46,229 nucleotides of DNA from CAG-103 sp963627135 (GTDB taxonomy: Bacteria > Bacillota > Clostridia > Oscillospirales > Oscillospiraceae). Under the pieces are notes generated by a model. It searched no databases. It saw only the letters and a list, made by a program, of their open reading frames with translations, and was not told the DNA's origin. Made by a program: the position numbers and the translations under genes. The stretch is from the NCBI GenBank assembly GCA_963627135.1, contig CAVFZY010000026.1:1-46229 (forward strand), read 5' to 3'. Shown here one piece after another: positions 38,583-46,229 of the stretch (its first letter is position 1; each line of letters starts with the position of its first letter).

Positions 38583-39386
38583 TTATTGCGCGGCCTGTTG
38601 TGTGTCCTGTGCGGGGAGATATTCAATGTGCGCATAGCTGTGGCACCGGGCAGTAGTATCGCACATGAATGTGTAGATTTTCCGGTGCAGGGCCCGGCGG
38701 GCGCTGCGCGGCGGCAGGGTGGAGTCGGGATAGAACGGATCGCTGACGACGACGGTGATGCACGGCGGCAGAAACCGCAGCAGCTTCCGCTGCCGGTAGA
38801 CGACCACCACGCCGACGGCGGGCACCTGTTCGTACACCGGGTAGGCAAATGCCGTGTCCGGGAACGGGCGGATACCATTGTAATATGGCCAGATGTGCGC
38901 CTCCGGGTAGATCATAATGGCCTGACGGCGCTCCAGCCGCCGGTGCAGCGCGGCGAGAAACTGCCGCGTGCCGTCAATCGTGTCCGCCAGCGGGATGGCG
39001 CCGAGCATCTGCACGATGTTGCGCAGGCCCGGAATGGAGACCGTGTCTGCGGCGGTGACGATGCTTGCCCGGTGCGGAAATGCCAGCAGCGACGGGATAA
39101 ACGCGTCCGCCAGCGTGTTCGTGTGGTTGCCGTAGAGAAAGCAGCCGCCGGGCAGGCCGCGCAGCGCCTTGCGGTTTTCGATCCGCAGGCCGAAAACGAG
39201 CTTGCAGTACAAAAACAGGAACGGCGTCATGATCAGCCGGTAGACGACGAACGCAAGCACCTGCCAGACCGGGCTGGGGTGCTCATAGGGGAAGTTGGCA
39301 CCGATCGGCTTCGGTCGGATGTGCCCGTTTGTCGGCGCAAAGTCATCGTGCAGCGGGTCGTGATAATAAACGGTCTTGCGGCTCAT
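38583..39386 (-). CDS. PlsC-like acyltransferase (lysophospholipid acyltransferase superfamily)
   Basis: A 267-residue protein with one or two N-terminal hydrophobic helices (about 40-62) and an acyltransferase domain. The catalytic block reads LYGNHTNTLADAFIP: histidine H88 and aspartate D94 are five residues apart, whereas the classic motif is H-x4-D. The second block, IMIYPEAHIWPYYNGIRPF, corresponds to the glycerol-phosphate-binding PEG.R region. The spacing variant suggests a distinct subfamily, so acyl acceptor and even activity are uncertain. The start ATG 39386 overlaps the glycosyltransferase stop (ATGA), so the two are coupled and probably act on the same membrane lipid. Confidence 0.8.
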   Translation of the reverse strand: MSRKTVYYHDPLHDDFAPTNGHIRPKPIGANFPYEHPSPVWQVLAFVVYRLIMTPFLFLYCKLVFGLRIENRKALRGLPGGCFLYGNHTNTLADAFIPSLLAFPHRASIVTAADTVSIPGLRNIVQMLGAIPLADTIDGTRQFLAALHRRLERRQAIMIYPEAHIWPYYNGIRPFPDTAFAYPVYEQVPAVGVVVVYRQRKLLRFLPPCITVVVSDPFYPDSTLPPRSARRALHRKIYTFMCDTTARCHSYAHIEYLPAQDTQQAAQ

Positions 39387-40525
39387 GTTGGTTTGCCGCA
39401 CAGGGCGACGGCATCAAAGAGCATCCGCTCCATCTGCCGCATACAGCTCTGCTGTTCAAATTGTGTGCCGCTCTCGAGATACTTCCGGCTGTAGTCCGCA
39501 CGCTCGGCCGGATGCTCGATCCAGTAGTCGATCTTGGCGGCCATGTCCTCGGGGTCCTTATTTTTAAATAAGGACTTCTCGTCGAGCGCGAACGCTTTGG
39601 CCGCGCTCTTCGGGGAATTGGCGATGACCGGCACCAGCCCGCAGGCGATGGCCTCCAGACAGGCGATGGACTCGATCTCCACCTCGGCGGGGTGGCAGTA
39701 GAGATCGGCACAGCGCAGCAGATTCAGCAGGTCCTGCCGCGAGAAAAACGCGATCTCCATGTCGACGCCGTATTTTTCAGCCAGATGGTGGTAATGCTCC
39801 TCTCGGGGGCCTTCGCCGGCGAGAATGAGGTGAATCTGCTCGCGGTGGGCCGAGCGGCCGATGGCTTCGATGAGGATCTCCTGATTCTTTTCGCTCGACA
39901 GGCGGCCGGTCGAGACGATGAGAAACTTGTCCTCAAGCCCCTCCGGGCGCTTGGCCGGGCCGGGCGTGAACATGCTGTTGACGCCGTTGGAGATCACGCG
40001 GCCGTTCGTCGGGCCGACGACGGCCTCAAACGTATCGCGGATAAACTGCGTCGGGTAATGGATGATGTCCGAATACTGATAGACCATCTGGTAGCAGGCA
40101 CGGTAAACGCCGCGGTTGATCGCGTCGAGGTCCTTGCACAGAAAGTGCGCCGTCACGTTTTCGGCCTGGCAGTGGAAGCTGGAGGTGATGGGCTTGTTGT
40201 ATGCTTTCGCAATCTTCACCGCCGTGTGCGACAGCTGCAGTACGAACGTCGTGTGCACGACATCGCAGTCGCGGATCGCGTCCTCGAGCACGGACTTGTC
40301 CACGCGCGGCAGTGTTACGCCGTTGCGCTCTACGATCGGGTTGAGCAGGTGGAGGTTTAGCTCCGGCACGATGTAAAAGCACTCGTTGCCGGCCTTGTCC
40401 TGGTCGGCACAGACCACGCGCACGGTGTGCCCCTGCGCGCGCAGGAAGCGGATGAGGTTCATGCAGGCGATGGTGGTGCCGTTATTCTCTTCGCCCAAAA
40501 TGTCACAGACAATCGTGATCGTCAT
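39383..40525 (-). CDS. Glycosyltransferase family 4
   Basis: A 380-residue GT-B-fold enzyme. The N-terminal domain starts TIVCDILGEENNGTTIACMN. The C-terminal nucleotide-sugar-binding domain has STGRLSSEKNQEILIEAI, LILAGEGPREEHY and the E-x7-E type block EVEIESIACLEAIACGLVPVIAN (given here as EVEIESIACLEA and ACGLVPVIAN). It resembles clostridial and bacillar enzymes that glucosylate diacylglycerol, and the linked acyltransferase supports a glycolipid role (inference). First gene of a GT4-acyltransferase-TetR operon. ATG 40525 lacks a strong ribosome-binding site (GGAATGATACGACACC). Confidence 0.87.
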   Translation of the reverse strand: MTITIVCDILGEENNGTTIACMNLIRFLRAQGHTVRVVCADQDKAGNECFYIVPELNLHLLNPIVERNGVTLPRVDKSVLEDAIRDCDVVHTTFVLQLSHTAVKIAKAYNKPITSSFHCQAENVTAHFLCKDLDAINRGVYRACYQMVYQYSDIIHYPTQFIRDTFEAVVGPTNGRVISNGVNSMFTPGPAKRPEGLEDKFLIVSTGRLSSEKNQEILIEAIGRSAHREQIHLILAGEGPREEHYHHLAEKYGVDMEIAFFSRQDLLNLLRCADLYCHPAEVEIESIACLEAIACGLVPVIANSPKSAAKAFALDEKSLFKNKDPEDMAAKIDYWIEHPAERADYSRKYLESGTQFEQQSCMRQMERMLFDAVALCGKPT

Positions 40526-40827
40526 GGTGTCGTATCATTCCTTGCTTTTCAGAATTGGCAGGGGAGTCCCTCTGCCGCATGATGCGACATCATCATTGTA
40601 ACCGGAAAAAATGAGAGCCGCATTAAAAAATCTTTCAAGAATTCAAACAAATTTTATATTATCATATCATACTTTTCCGCAGGAGAAAACCTCTCATTTT
40701 CCCAAAAATGTGACCGATTTTCTGCGATGATCGCAAAACGGCCCCGCGCCCTCTTGAATTACGTATTTGAATCGTGTATATTATTTATACCCATGTGTTC
40801 ATATTTTTTGTTTTAGGAGAGCAAATT
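40526..40827 (+). promoter_or_regulatory. Divergent intergenic region with CoA-transferase promoter
   Basis: About 300 A+T-rich bases. A plus-strand promoter is clear at 40754-40782: -35 TTGAAT, 17-base spacer, -10 TATATT, about 45 bases ahead of the CoA-transferase start. The promoter of the GT4 gene must also lie here, but I cannot place it with confidence. No other feature is seen. Confidence 0.65.
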
Positions 40828-42135
40828 ATGACAGACTATCAGAAGATGTATCAGGAAAAACTGACGACACCGGATAAGATCGCCCAGCAGGTGCAGTCCG
40901 GCTGGCTGCTCGGCATGGATACGGCGACCTCGCAGACGCCGGCCATCATGACTGCGATCGCGGAGCACATCCGCAACAGCGATATTACGGGCGTGAAGGT
41001 GCAGGCCCTGCTCGATGCGTATCCGTTTGAGTTTTATACCGACCCCACGCTGGCCGGTAAGATGACCGGTTACAGCTGGTTTTCCAGCAGCGCGGCGCGC
41101 AAGGCGGTCAACGCCGGTTATGCCGACATTATCCCGGCGTATTACCGCGATTTCCCGACTCGCATCCGCACCGAGTACGACTATGACGCCGTGTGCGTTG
41201 AGGTCGCGCCGATGGATCGCCACGGCTATTTCAGCCTGGCGCTCAACGGCTCGTATATCGACGCCATGTTCGACAAGACCAAGCGCATATTCCTCGAGGT
41301 CAACGACCGCCAGCCCCGCGGCCTGTGCGGCTCGCTGATCCACATTTCGCAGGTCGACGCCGTTGTGGAGTATAACCACGATCTGCCGGTCCTGCCGCCG
41401 GTCCAGCTCGATGAGGTGAGCAAGACGATCGGCGGGCTCATCGCCGAGCGCATCCCGGACGGTGCTTGCCTGCAGCTCGGCATCGGCGCGATCCCGGACG
41501 CGACCGGCATGGCGCTCAAGACCAAGCATGACCTCGGCATTCACACCGAGATGTTCACCGATTCCATGGTCGAGCTCATCGAGTGCGGTGCGGTCAACAA
41601 CAGCAAAAAGCAGATCCACCGCGGCAAGACCGTCACGACATTTGCCTACGGTTCGCAGCGTATTTATGATTATATCGACGATAATCCGGCCGTGGAGATC
41701 CTGCCGGTCGATTACGTCAATGACCCGGACGTCATCTGCCAGAACGACAACATGATCTCCATCAACGCGGCGGTCGAGGTCGACCTCTTCGGTCAGGTTT
41801 GCGCCGAGTCGGTCGGTACGAAGCACATGTCCGGCTCCGGCGGCCAGATCGACTATGTCCGCGGCGCCTGTCAGTCCCGCGGCGGCAAGAGCTTCATCGC
41901 CTTTACGTCCACAGCCAAGGGCGGCACGATCAGCAAGATCAAACCCATCCTCACCCCGGGCGCCGTCGTCACGACGAGCAAGAACGATGTGGACTACATC
42001 GTCACCGAGTACGGTGTGGCGCATCTGCGCGGCCGCAGCCTCGGCGAGCGTGCCCGCCAGCTGATCGCCATCGCGCACCCCGATTTCCGCGATGAGCTGA
42101 CCTTCGAGGCAAAAAAGCGCGGTATCATGATCTGA
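40828..42135 (+). CDS. Acetyl-CoA hydrolase/transferase family CoA-transferase (4-hydroxybutyrate or butyryl-CoA:acetate type)
   Basis: A 435-residue family I CoA-transferase. The catalytic glutamate lies in GIHTEMFTDS (E241), and the CoA-binding blocks LQLGIGAIPDATG and GSGGQIDYVRGA are in place. The family includes 4-hydroxybutyrate CoA-transferase (about 430-440 residues) and butyryl-CoA:acetate CoA-transferase (about 445-455); the length favours the first, but both move CoA between short-chain acids and acetate. In gut Clostridia such an enzyme is commonly the last step of butyrate formation. ATG 40828 follows TTAGGAGAGCAAATT, with an own promoter and terminator. Confidence 0.9.
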   Translation: MTDYQKMYQEKLTTPDKIAQQVQSGWLLGMDTATSQTPAIMTAIAEHIRNSDITGVKVQALLDAYPFEFYTDPTLAGKMTGYSWFSSSAARKAVNAGYADIIPAYYRDFPTRIRTEYDYDAVCVEVAPMDRHGYFSLALNGSYIDAMFDKTKRIFLEVNDRQPRGLCGSLIHISQVDAVVEYNHDLPVLPPVQLDEVSKTIGGLIAERIPDGACLQLGIGAIPDATGMALKTKHDLGIHTEMFTDSMVELIECGAVNNSKKQIHRGKTVTTFAYGSQRIYDYIDDNPAVEILPVDYVNDPDVICQNDNMISINAAVEVDLFGQVCAESVGTKHMSGSGGQIDYVRGACQSRGGKSFIAFTSTAKGGTISKIKPILTPGAVVTTSKNDVDYIVTEYGVAHLRGRSLGERARQLIAIAHPDFRDELTFEAKKRGIMI

Positions 42136-42155
42136 CTCCATAGTACACCATAGTG

Positions 42156-42196
42156 AAAGCCCACTGTCCGTGTCTCACGGACAGCGGGCTTTTTTT
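42156..42196 (+). terminator. Terminator of the CoA-transferase gene
   Basis: AAAGCCCACTGTCCGTG and CACGGACAGCGGGCTTT pair with one mismatch around TCT and are followed by TTTT. Confidence 0.93.
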
Positions 42197-42385
42197 GATG
42201 GCTTGCATTTTGTATCCGGACGCACACGATGGTGACACGTGTTTCATCAAAAAAGTTTGGATGTGCAAAAAGGTTACAGATGTACCTGCGTGGGGGTTGT
42301 TATTTTTTACGCGGGAACTATAGTAAAGGCATCAAAAAAGTGGCAGTTGCCTATGCGCTGCCCTATATTTATGGAGGGATCTTCT

Positions 42386-44359
42386 ATGAAGAAAACGTGG
42401 AGCAGAGTGCTTGCCACAGTTCTGGTTCTGGCCATGGTGCTTTGCATGCCCGGTTTCGCAGCGAGCGCTGCTGATGCGTCGGACTATGACGCCGATCATG
42501 CGACCTCTGCAGAGGAACTGACGGACGCGGATCTGCCGGAGCTGCTGTCCTCGGACGGCAACCATTATCCGATCGTGCTGGTGCACGGCCTGTTCGGTTG
42601 GGGCGGCACGGAAGTGCTCGGCCTGAACTACTGGGGTGGCTTCAGCAGCCTGCGCGACATCCTCAACGATGCCGGCTACGAGGTCTATACCCCGTCTATC
42701 GGCCCTGTTGCCAGTAACTGGGACCGCGCCTGCGAGCTGTATGCCTACCTTGTCGGCGGCACGGTCGACTACGGCGCATACCACTCCGCCACCAATGGCC
42801 ATGCCCGCTACGGCCGCACGTTCCCGGGCGTCCTGCCGGAGCTGAACAACCCCGACAGCGAGCTGAAAGTGCATCTGGTCGGCCACAGCATGGGCGGCGA
42901 GACGATCCGCATGCTTGCACAGCTGCTTGAAAACGGCGACGCCGACGAGCGCAACGCCAGCCGCGACGGCTCCATCAGCCCGCTGTTTACCGGCGAGTGC
43001 CGCCACTGGATCGAGAGCATCACGACGCTTTGCACGCCGCACGACGGCAGCCAGTATGACACGAAGGTCTATCAGAACATCGGCGATCTGGCCCAGTATG
43101 CCATGGGCATCATCGGTTCCGTTGCCGGCGCCAATGTCAACGAGAACAATTTCGGCCTGGACTTCAAGCTCGACCAGTGGGGCCTGGTGCGCCAGCCCAA
43201 TGAGTCCTATTCCAGCTACTTCAATCGTGTGATCAACAGCAAGATCTGGACGCAGCACACCGATGACCTGAGCGTCTACGACCTCGATGTGGACGGTGCG
43301 GCCGTGCTCAACGGCTATGCCAAAGCCCAGGATGATATTTATTACTTCTCCATCGCCTGCTCGAACACTCATCGTGATCCGCTGACCGGCCACTATCTGC
43401 CGAACGCCAGCATGAACCCGATGATGCTCAAGAGCGGCACTTACATGGGTAGCCACGTCAACTACGCGGTCGGCCATGTGAACATCACGCCGGAATGGTG
43501 GGAGAATGACGGCATCGTCTCTGTTCGTTCCGCCATCCGTCCGCACGAGAACTCCACGGATAAGTACAATGAAAACTACGGCGTCGGCACCGACGGTAAG
43601 ATGACCTTCAAGACCGGCACCAAGATGGGCGTCTGGAACTACATAGAGAAGATCGACGGTACCGACCACATCAACATGGTTGGCCAGACGCAGAAATCCA
43701 CCCACGCCATGCTGCAGGCCAAATTCTTTGAGCTGGCCAAGATGCTCAACAGCATCCCAGTGAGCAGCTCGTCTGATGCGCATATCTGCCCAGGCGCTCG
43801 CTTCACCGATATGCCGGCTTACACCGACTGGTCGCACGAAGGCCTTGATTACTGCATCCAGAACGGCATCATGAGCGGCACGAGCGCTACCACAATCGCC
43901 CCGAACGGCGTGACCACGCGCGCACAGCTTGTGGAGATGCTCTACTGCCAGACCGGTTCCCCGAAGGCCACCAAGACCAGCCCCTTCACCGATCTGACGG
44001 ACAGCTGGTATGTCGATGCGGTCAACTGGGCGGCTGAGAAGGGCGTCGTGAGCGGCACGAGTGCCACCACGTTCTCCCCAAACGACGTCATTACGCGTCA
44101 GGACATGGCGACCATCCTTTATAACTACGCCAGGAATGTCCTGGATCTGGATGTGTTCGATACTGCCGACCTGACCGGCTGCCCGGACTACAGCACCATT
44201 TCCGATTATGCCCGCACGCCGCTGTCCTGGGCGGTCGCACAGGGCCTGATCTATGGCGCAGACAATGGTCAGGGCGTTGTCACGCTCCAGCCGAAGGGTG
44301 ATGCGACCCGCGCACAGACCGCTGCGGTCATCATGCGTTTCTGCCAGAACGTCCTCTGA
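42386..44359 (+). CDS. Secreted lipase with three C-terminal SLH domains
   Basis: A 657-residue surface enzyme. The signal peptide ends near AASAAD (residues 1-29). The lipase domain resembles staphylococcal/family I.5 lipases: VLVHGLFGWGG (oxyanion hole), VDYGAYHSATNGHARYGRTF, nucleophile elbow VGHSMGGE (S168), ENDGIVSVRSA (acid) and TDHINMVGQ (histidine). From about 516 three SLH repeats follow (ARFTDMPAYTDWSHEGLDYC, SPFTDLTDSWYVDAVNWAA, TISDYARTPLSWAVAQGLIY), which attach to cell-wall polymers. It should hydrolyse triglycerides or other esters at the cell surface. ATG 42386 is preceded by GGAGGGATCTTCT; 49 in-frame codons upstream lack coding character. Confidence 0.92.
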   Translation: MKKTWSRVLATVLVLAMVLCMPGFAASAADASDYDADHATSAEELTDADLPELLSSDGNHYPIVLVHGLFGWGGTEVLGLNYWGGFSSLRDILNDAGYEVYTPSIGPVASNWDRACELYAYLVGGTVDYGAYHSATNGHARYGRTFPGVLPELNNPDSELKVHLVGHSMGGETIRMLAQLLENGDADERNASRDGSISPLFTGECRHWIESITTLCTPHDGSQYDTKVYQNIGDLAQYAMGIIGSVAGANVNENNFGLDFKLDQWGLVRQPNESYSSYFNRVINSKIWTQHTDDLSVYDLDVDGAAVLNGYAKAQDDIYYFSIACSNTHRDPLTGHYLPNASMNPMMLKSGTYMGSHVNYAVGHVNITPEWWENDGIVSVRSAIRPHENSTDKYNENYGVGTDGKMTFKTGTKMGVWNYIEKIDGTDHINMVGQTQKSTHAMLQAKFFELAKMLNSIPVSSSSDAHICPGARFTDMPAYTDWSHEGLDYCIQNGIMSGTSATTIAPNGVTTRAQLVEMLYCQTGSPKATKTSPFTDLTDSWYVDAVNWAAEKGVVSGTSATTFSPNDVITRQDMATILYNYARNVLDLDVFDTADLTGCPDYSTISDYARTPLSWAVAQGLIYGADNGQGVVTLQPKGDATRAQTAAVIMRFCQNVL

Positions 44360-44376
44360 GACTTCATTTCAACAAC

Positions 44377-44409
44377 ACAAGCCCGATGGGATCTTCCCGT
44401 CGGGCTTGT
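44377..44409. terminator. Terminator between lipase and TtcA-like genes
   Basis: ACAAGCCCGATGGGA (44377-44391) pairs with TCCCGTCGGGCTTGT (44395-44409) with one mismatch. CCTATTTTTG follows. Flanking genes converge. Confidence 0.85.
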
Positions 44410-44431
44410 CCTATTTTTGCTTGCACCGGGC

Positions 44432-45157
44432 TCAGCGCGCTTTCTCCCAGCCATCGAGCGGCGCGCGCTGGATGGCGCCGAACACCTTGCTGCGCAGGTC
44501 GGGGTAGGTCTGGCTCATGGTGCGGATGAACTGCTTGATCTCATAGCGCTTGCTGCTGCGGTCCTCGGGGCAGGGGTTTTCCACGATCGGCAGCGCCAGC
44601 GCCCCGGCCAGATTGGCGATGCGCCCCTCGCCGGCGTAGAGCATCGGGCGGATCTGATCCAAGCCCGTGCGCGTCATGTGCGTCACCGGCTGAAAGCAGC
44701 TGATGCGCCCCTCGTATACGAGCGAGAGCAGAAACGTCTCGACCGCGTCGTCAAAGTGGTGGCCGAGCGCGAGCTTTGTGATGCCGCGCTCGCTGAGCGC
44801 GGTGCACAGTGCGCCGCGGCGCATCTTGGCGCACAGAGAGCAGGGGTTGTCTTCTTTGCGCACGTCGAACACGACCTCTTTGATGTCCGTTTTCAGGCGG
44901 GTGTACGGCACGCCGAGCGACGCGCACAGCTCCGCTACCGGCGTGAAATCCATGCCGTCGAAGCCGAGCTCGACCGTGATGGCCTCGAGCGCAAACGGCT
45001 TCGGATAGTACCGGTGCAGCTCGTTGAGCGCCATGAGCAGCACGAGCGAATCCTTGCCGCCCGAGACGCCGACGGCGACGGTGTCGCCCGGCGCGATCAT
45101 ATCATAATCCTCCACGCACCGGCGCACCAGACCGGTGAACGCATTCAGGTCGTTCAT
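44432..45157 (-). CDS. TtcA-family tRNA-thiolation protein (PP-loop ATPase)
   Basis: A 241-residue adenylating enzyme like TtcA, which makes 2-thiocytidine at position 32 of tRNA. The PP-loop is VSGGKDS (31-37). NPCSLCAKMRRGAL (C106, C109) and ENPCPED (third cysteine) are the expected Fe-S ligands, and LALGHHFDDAVETFLLSL is the family's second signature. It is shorter than Escherichia coli TtcA (about 310) but matches Firmicutes members. The ATG follows GGAGG at 7 bases. Single gene, convergent to the lipase and divergent from rplM. Confidence 0.87.
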   Translation of the reverse strand: MNDLNAFTGLVRRCVEDYDMIAPGDTVAVGVSGGKDSLVLLMALNELHRYYPKPFALEAITVELGFDGMDFTPVAELCASLGVPYTRLKTDIKEVVFDVRKEDNPCSLCAKMRRGALCTALSERGITKLALGHHFDDAVETFLLSLVYEGRISCFQPVTHMTRTGLDQIRPMLYAGEGRIANLAGALALPIVENPCPEDRSSKRYEIKQFIRTMSQTYPDLRSKVFGAIQRAPLDGWEKAR

Positions 45158-45257
45158 AGTGGGACCTCCAAAATGAAAATAGAAACTGCGAATTCAAGCG
45201 TAAAATGAAGCAAAACAGAGATTTCGAGAGCAAAATGGTGTCTAAATCAAAATTCCG

Positions 45258-45286
45258 TTGACAGGCGCCGATGATTGTGGTATAAA
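45258..45286 (+). promoter_or_regulatory. rplM-rpsI promoter
   Basis: Perfect -35 TTGACA (45258-45263), 17-base spacer, -10 TATAAA (45281-45286): a strong housekeeping promoter, as expected for ribosomal protein genes. Confidence 0.85.
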
Positions 45287-45294
45287 AGATAAGC

Positions 45295-45322
45295 GCGAAT
45301 GCGAGACCTATTCTATGTTCGC
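45295..45322 (+). ncRNA. Candidate L13 leader hairpin
   Basis: GCGAA (45295-45299) pairs with TTCGC (45318-45322) around a loop containing GCGAGACCTATTC. It sits at the very start of the rplM transcript. Firmicutes rplM operons often carry a short autoregulatory leader at this place; the match to that family is suggested by position and small stem only. Confidence 0.4.
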
Positions 45323-45374
45323 ACCTGAAAAATGTCAAAATGTTTTTCAACACATTCTAATTGGAGGCACGAAT

Positions 45375-45803
45375 ATGTCCACTACTTTGCTGAACAAGGA
45401 CACCGTCACCCGCAAGTGGTACGTTCTGGATGCAGCCGGCAAGCCGATGGGCAAGACCGCAGCGCTCGCTGCTGATCTGCTGCGCGGCAAACTCAAGACC
45501 GACTACACCCCGCACGTTGACTGCGGTGACTTTGTCATCATCATCAACGCCGAGCAGGCGGTGCTCACCGGCAAGAAGCTCGAGCAGAAGTACTACCGCA
45601 CGCACTCCGGTTATCCCGGTGGCCTGCACGAGACGCAGTACAAGAAGCTCATGAAGGATAAGCCCGAGCTGGCCATGCGTCTGGCAGTGCGCGGCATGCT
45701 GCAGAAGAACACCATCGCCCAGTGGCAGCTCAAGCGCCTGAAGATCTATCGCGGCGCTGAGCATCCCCATGCGGCACAGAAGCCCGAAGTCTGGGATCGC
45801 TGA
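45375..45803 (+). CDS. rplM: 50S ribosomal protein L13
   Basis: A 142-residue ribosomal protein of the large subunit. WYVLDAAGKPMGKTAALAADLLRGK is recognisable near the N-terminus (as WYVLDAAGKPMGKTA and LAADLLRGK), followed by VIIINAEQAVLTGKK, KYYRTHSGYPGG, and AVRGMLQKN. The C-terminal RLKIYRGAEHPHAAQKP is conserved in the family. Length is standard. ATG 45375 follows TTGGAGGCACGAAT. The rpsI gene begins 17 bases after its stop, the usual bacterial pairing. Confidence 0.98.
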   Translation: MSTTLLNKDTVTRKWYVLDAAGKPMGKTAALAADLLRGKLKTDYTPHVDCGDFVIIINAEQAVLTGKKLEQKYYRTHSGYPGGLHETQYKKLMKDKPELAMRLAVRGMLQKNTIAQWQLKRLKIYRGAEHPHAAQKPEVWDR

Positions 45804-45820
45804 GAAGGAGGAAATAGAAC

Positions 45821-46229
45821 ATGGCAACTTATACGAGCAAGAAAGCCTATATGTACGGCACCGGCCGCAGAAAGTCCTCCGTCGCGCGTGTGCACCTGTT
45901 CCCGAACGGAACCGGCAGCATCACCGTCAACGGCCGTCCCCTGGATGATTACTTTGGTCTCGAGACCCTGAAGCTCATCGTTCGTCAGCCCTTCGCTGCG
46001 ACCGATACCATGGGCAAGTTCGACGTCGAAGCCACCGTGACCGGCGGCGGCGTGACCGGCCAGGCCGGCGCGATCCGTCACGGCATCGCCCGTGCGCTGC
46101 TCCAGGTCGAGGACAGCTACCGTGCGCCCCTGAAGGCTGCCGGCCTGTTGACCCGTGACCCGAGAATGAAAGAGCGTAAGAAGTACGGCCTCAAAGCCGC
46201 TCGTCGCGCACCTCAGTTCTCCAAGAGAT
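45821..46229 (+). CDS. rpsI: 30S ribosomal protein S9 (cut at the window end, almost complete)
   Basis: The frame from ATG 45821 (AAGGAGG 12 bases upstream) is open to the window edge: 136 codons. YGTGRRKSSVARVHL, GSITVNGRPLDDYFG, GGGVTGQAGAIRHGIARAL, and the basic tail GLKAARRAPQFSKR are S9 hallmarks. S9 proteins end in SKR, and the last visible base is T, so only the stop codon is missing. The conserved C-terminal arginine reaches the P-site tRNA in the ribosome. Confidence 0.97.
   Translation, partial: MATYTSKKAYMYGTGRRKSSVARVHLFPNGTGSITVNGRPLDDYFGLETLKLIVRQPFAATDTMGKFDVEATVTGGGVTGQAGAIRHGIARALLQVEDSYRAPLKAAGLLTRDPRMKERKKYGLKAARRAPQFSKR

Noticed and set aside
40813..43837. Minus-strand open frames of 442 and 501 codons opposite the CoA-transferase and lipase genes
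   Set aside because: Both are shadows in high-G+C coding regions without start signals or motifs.
1..46229. CRISPR arrays, complete insertion sequences, prophage genes or rRNA genes
   Set aside because: No regularly spaced repeat-spacer pattern, transposase, integrase, phage structural gene or rRNA sequence was found on reading the window.

Overview
The window reads as chromosomal DNA of an anaerobic, gut-type Clostridia bacterium, most like the Oscillospiraceae (the Oscillibacter / Flavonifractor / Dysosmobacter neighbourhood). This is inference from gene content: a fhs-fchA-folD one-carbon operon, a THF riboswitch ahead of an ECF folate transporter gene, a butyrate-type CoA-transferase, SpoIIE/STAS partner-switch proteins, SLH-anchored surface proteins and a Crp/Fnr plus iron-sulfur protein pair. 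By eye, G+C is high (about 60%) in 7.9-16.7 kb and 29.6-46.2 kb and clearly lower in 16.9-29.5 kb and 3.0-6.9 kb.

Layout. 0-2.7 kb: tail of an unknown gene, a DUF4405 haem membrane protein, a nitroreductase and two small membrane proteins. 2.7-6.9 kb: a secreted M14 zinc carboxypeptidase with a sortase-like tail, flanked by iteron-like repeats, a diverged repeat pair and transporter debris. 6.9-16.7 kb: a GntR/FadR regulator divergent from a long operon: panB, a BASS-family transporter, panE, fhs, fchA, folD, a 72-residue internally deleted formate/nitrite transporter, then (after a THF riboswitch with an apparent Shine-Dalgarno-sequestering hairpin) folT, folC and 5-formyl-THF cyclo-ligase. 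17.2-18.7 kb: a PreA-type oxidoreductase with an N-terminal Fe-S domain.

18.9-29.2 kb, all on the minus strand: a membrane protein, a C69 dipeptidase, an alpha/beta-hydrolase lipoprotein, an MFS permease, then a tightly coupled cassette: SpoIIE phosphatase fused to a membrane sensor and an RsbW-like kinase domain, a STAS protein, an HD (p)ppGpp-hydrolase-like protein, a STAS-aminoglycoside-kinase-like fusion, and a lipoprotein tyrosine phosphatase. Four consecutive genes overlap by 4 bp. This is the strongest candidate here for an undescribed signalling system; no sigma factor target is visible.

29.5-46.2 kb: a PLP aminotransferase, a SUFU-domain protein, a Crp/Fnr regulator divergent from a ferredoxin-like protein, tRNA-Ser(GGA), a ferritin-like protein, RsmE, a glycine riboswitch controlling an AgcS symporter, PepD, a GT4 / acyltransferase / TetR operon, a CoA-transferase, an SLH-anchored lipase, a TtcA-like protein, and the rplM-rpsI ribosomal operon running off the end.

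How the parts may work together. Fhs, FchA and FolD interconvert formate and 5,10-methylene-THF, the co-substrate of PanB. The linked pan genes could be biosynthetic, but the lack of panC and panD and the presence of a transporter and a GntR regulator also fit reverse flow: pantoate or ketopantoate breakdown with ATP made by Fhs. The FolD here lacks the lysine and glutamine needed for cyclohydrolase activity, which explains why fchA is present.
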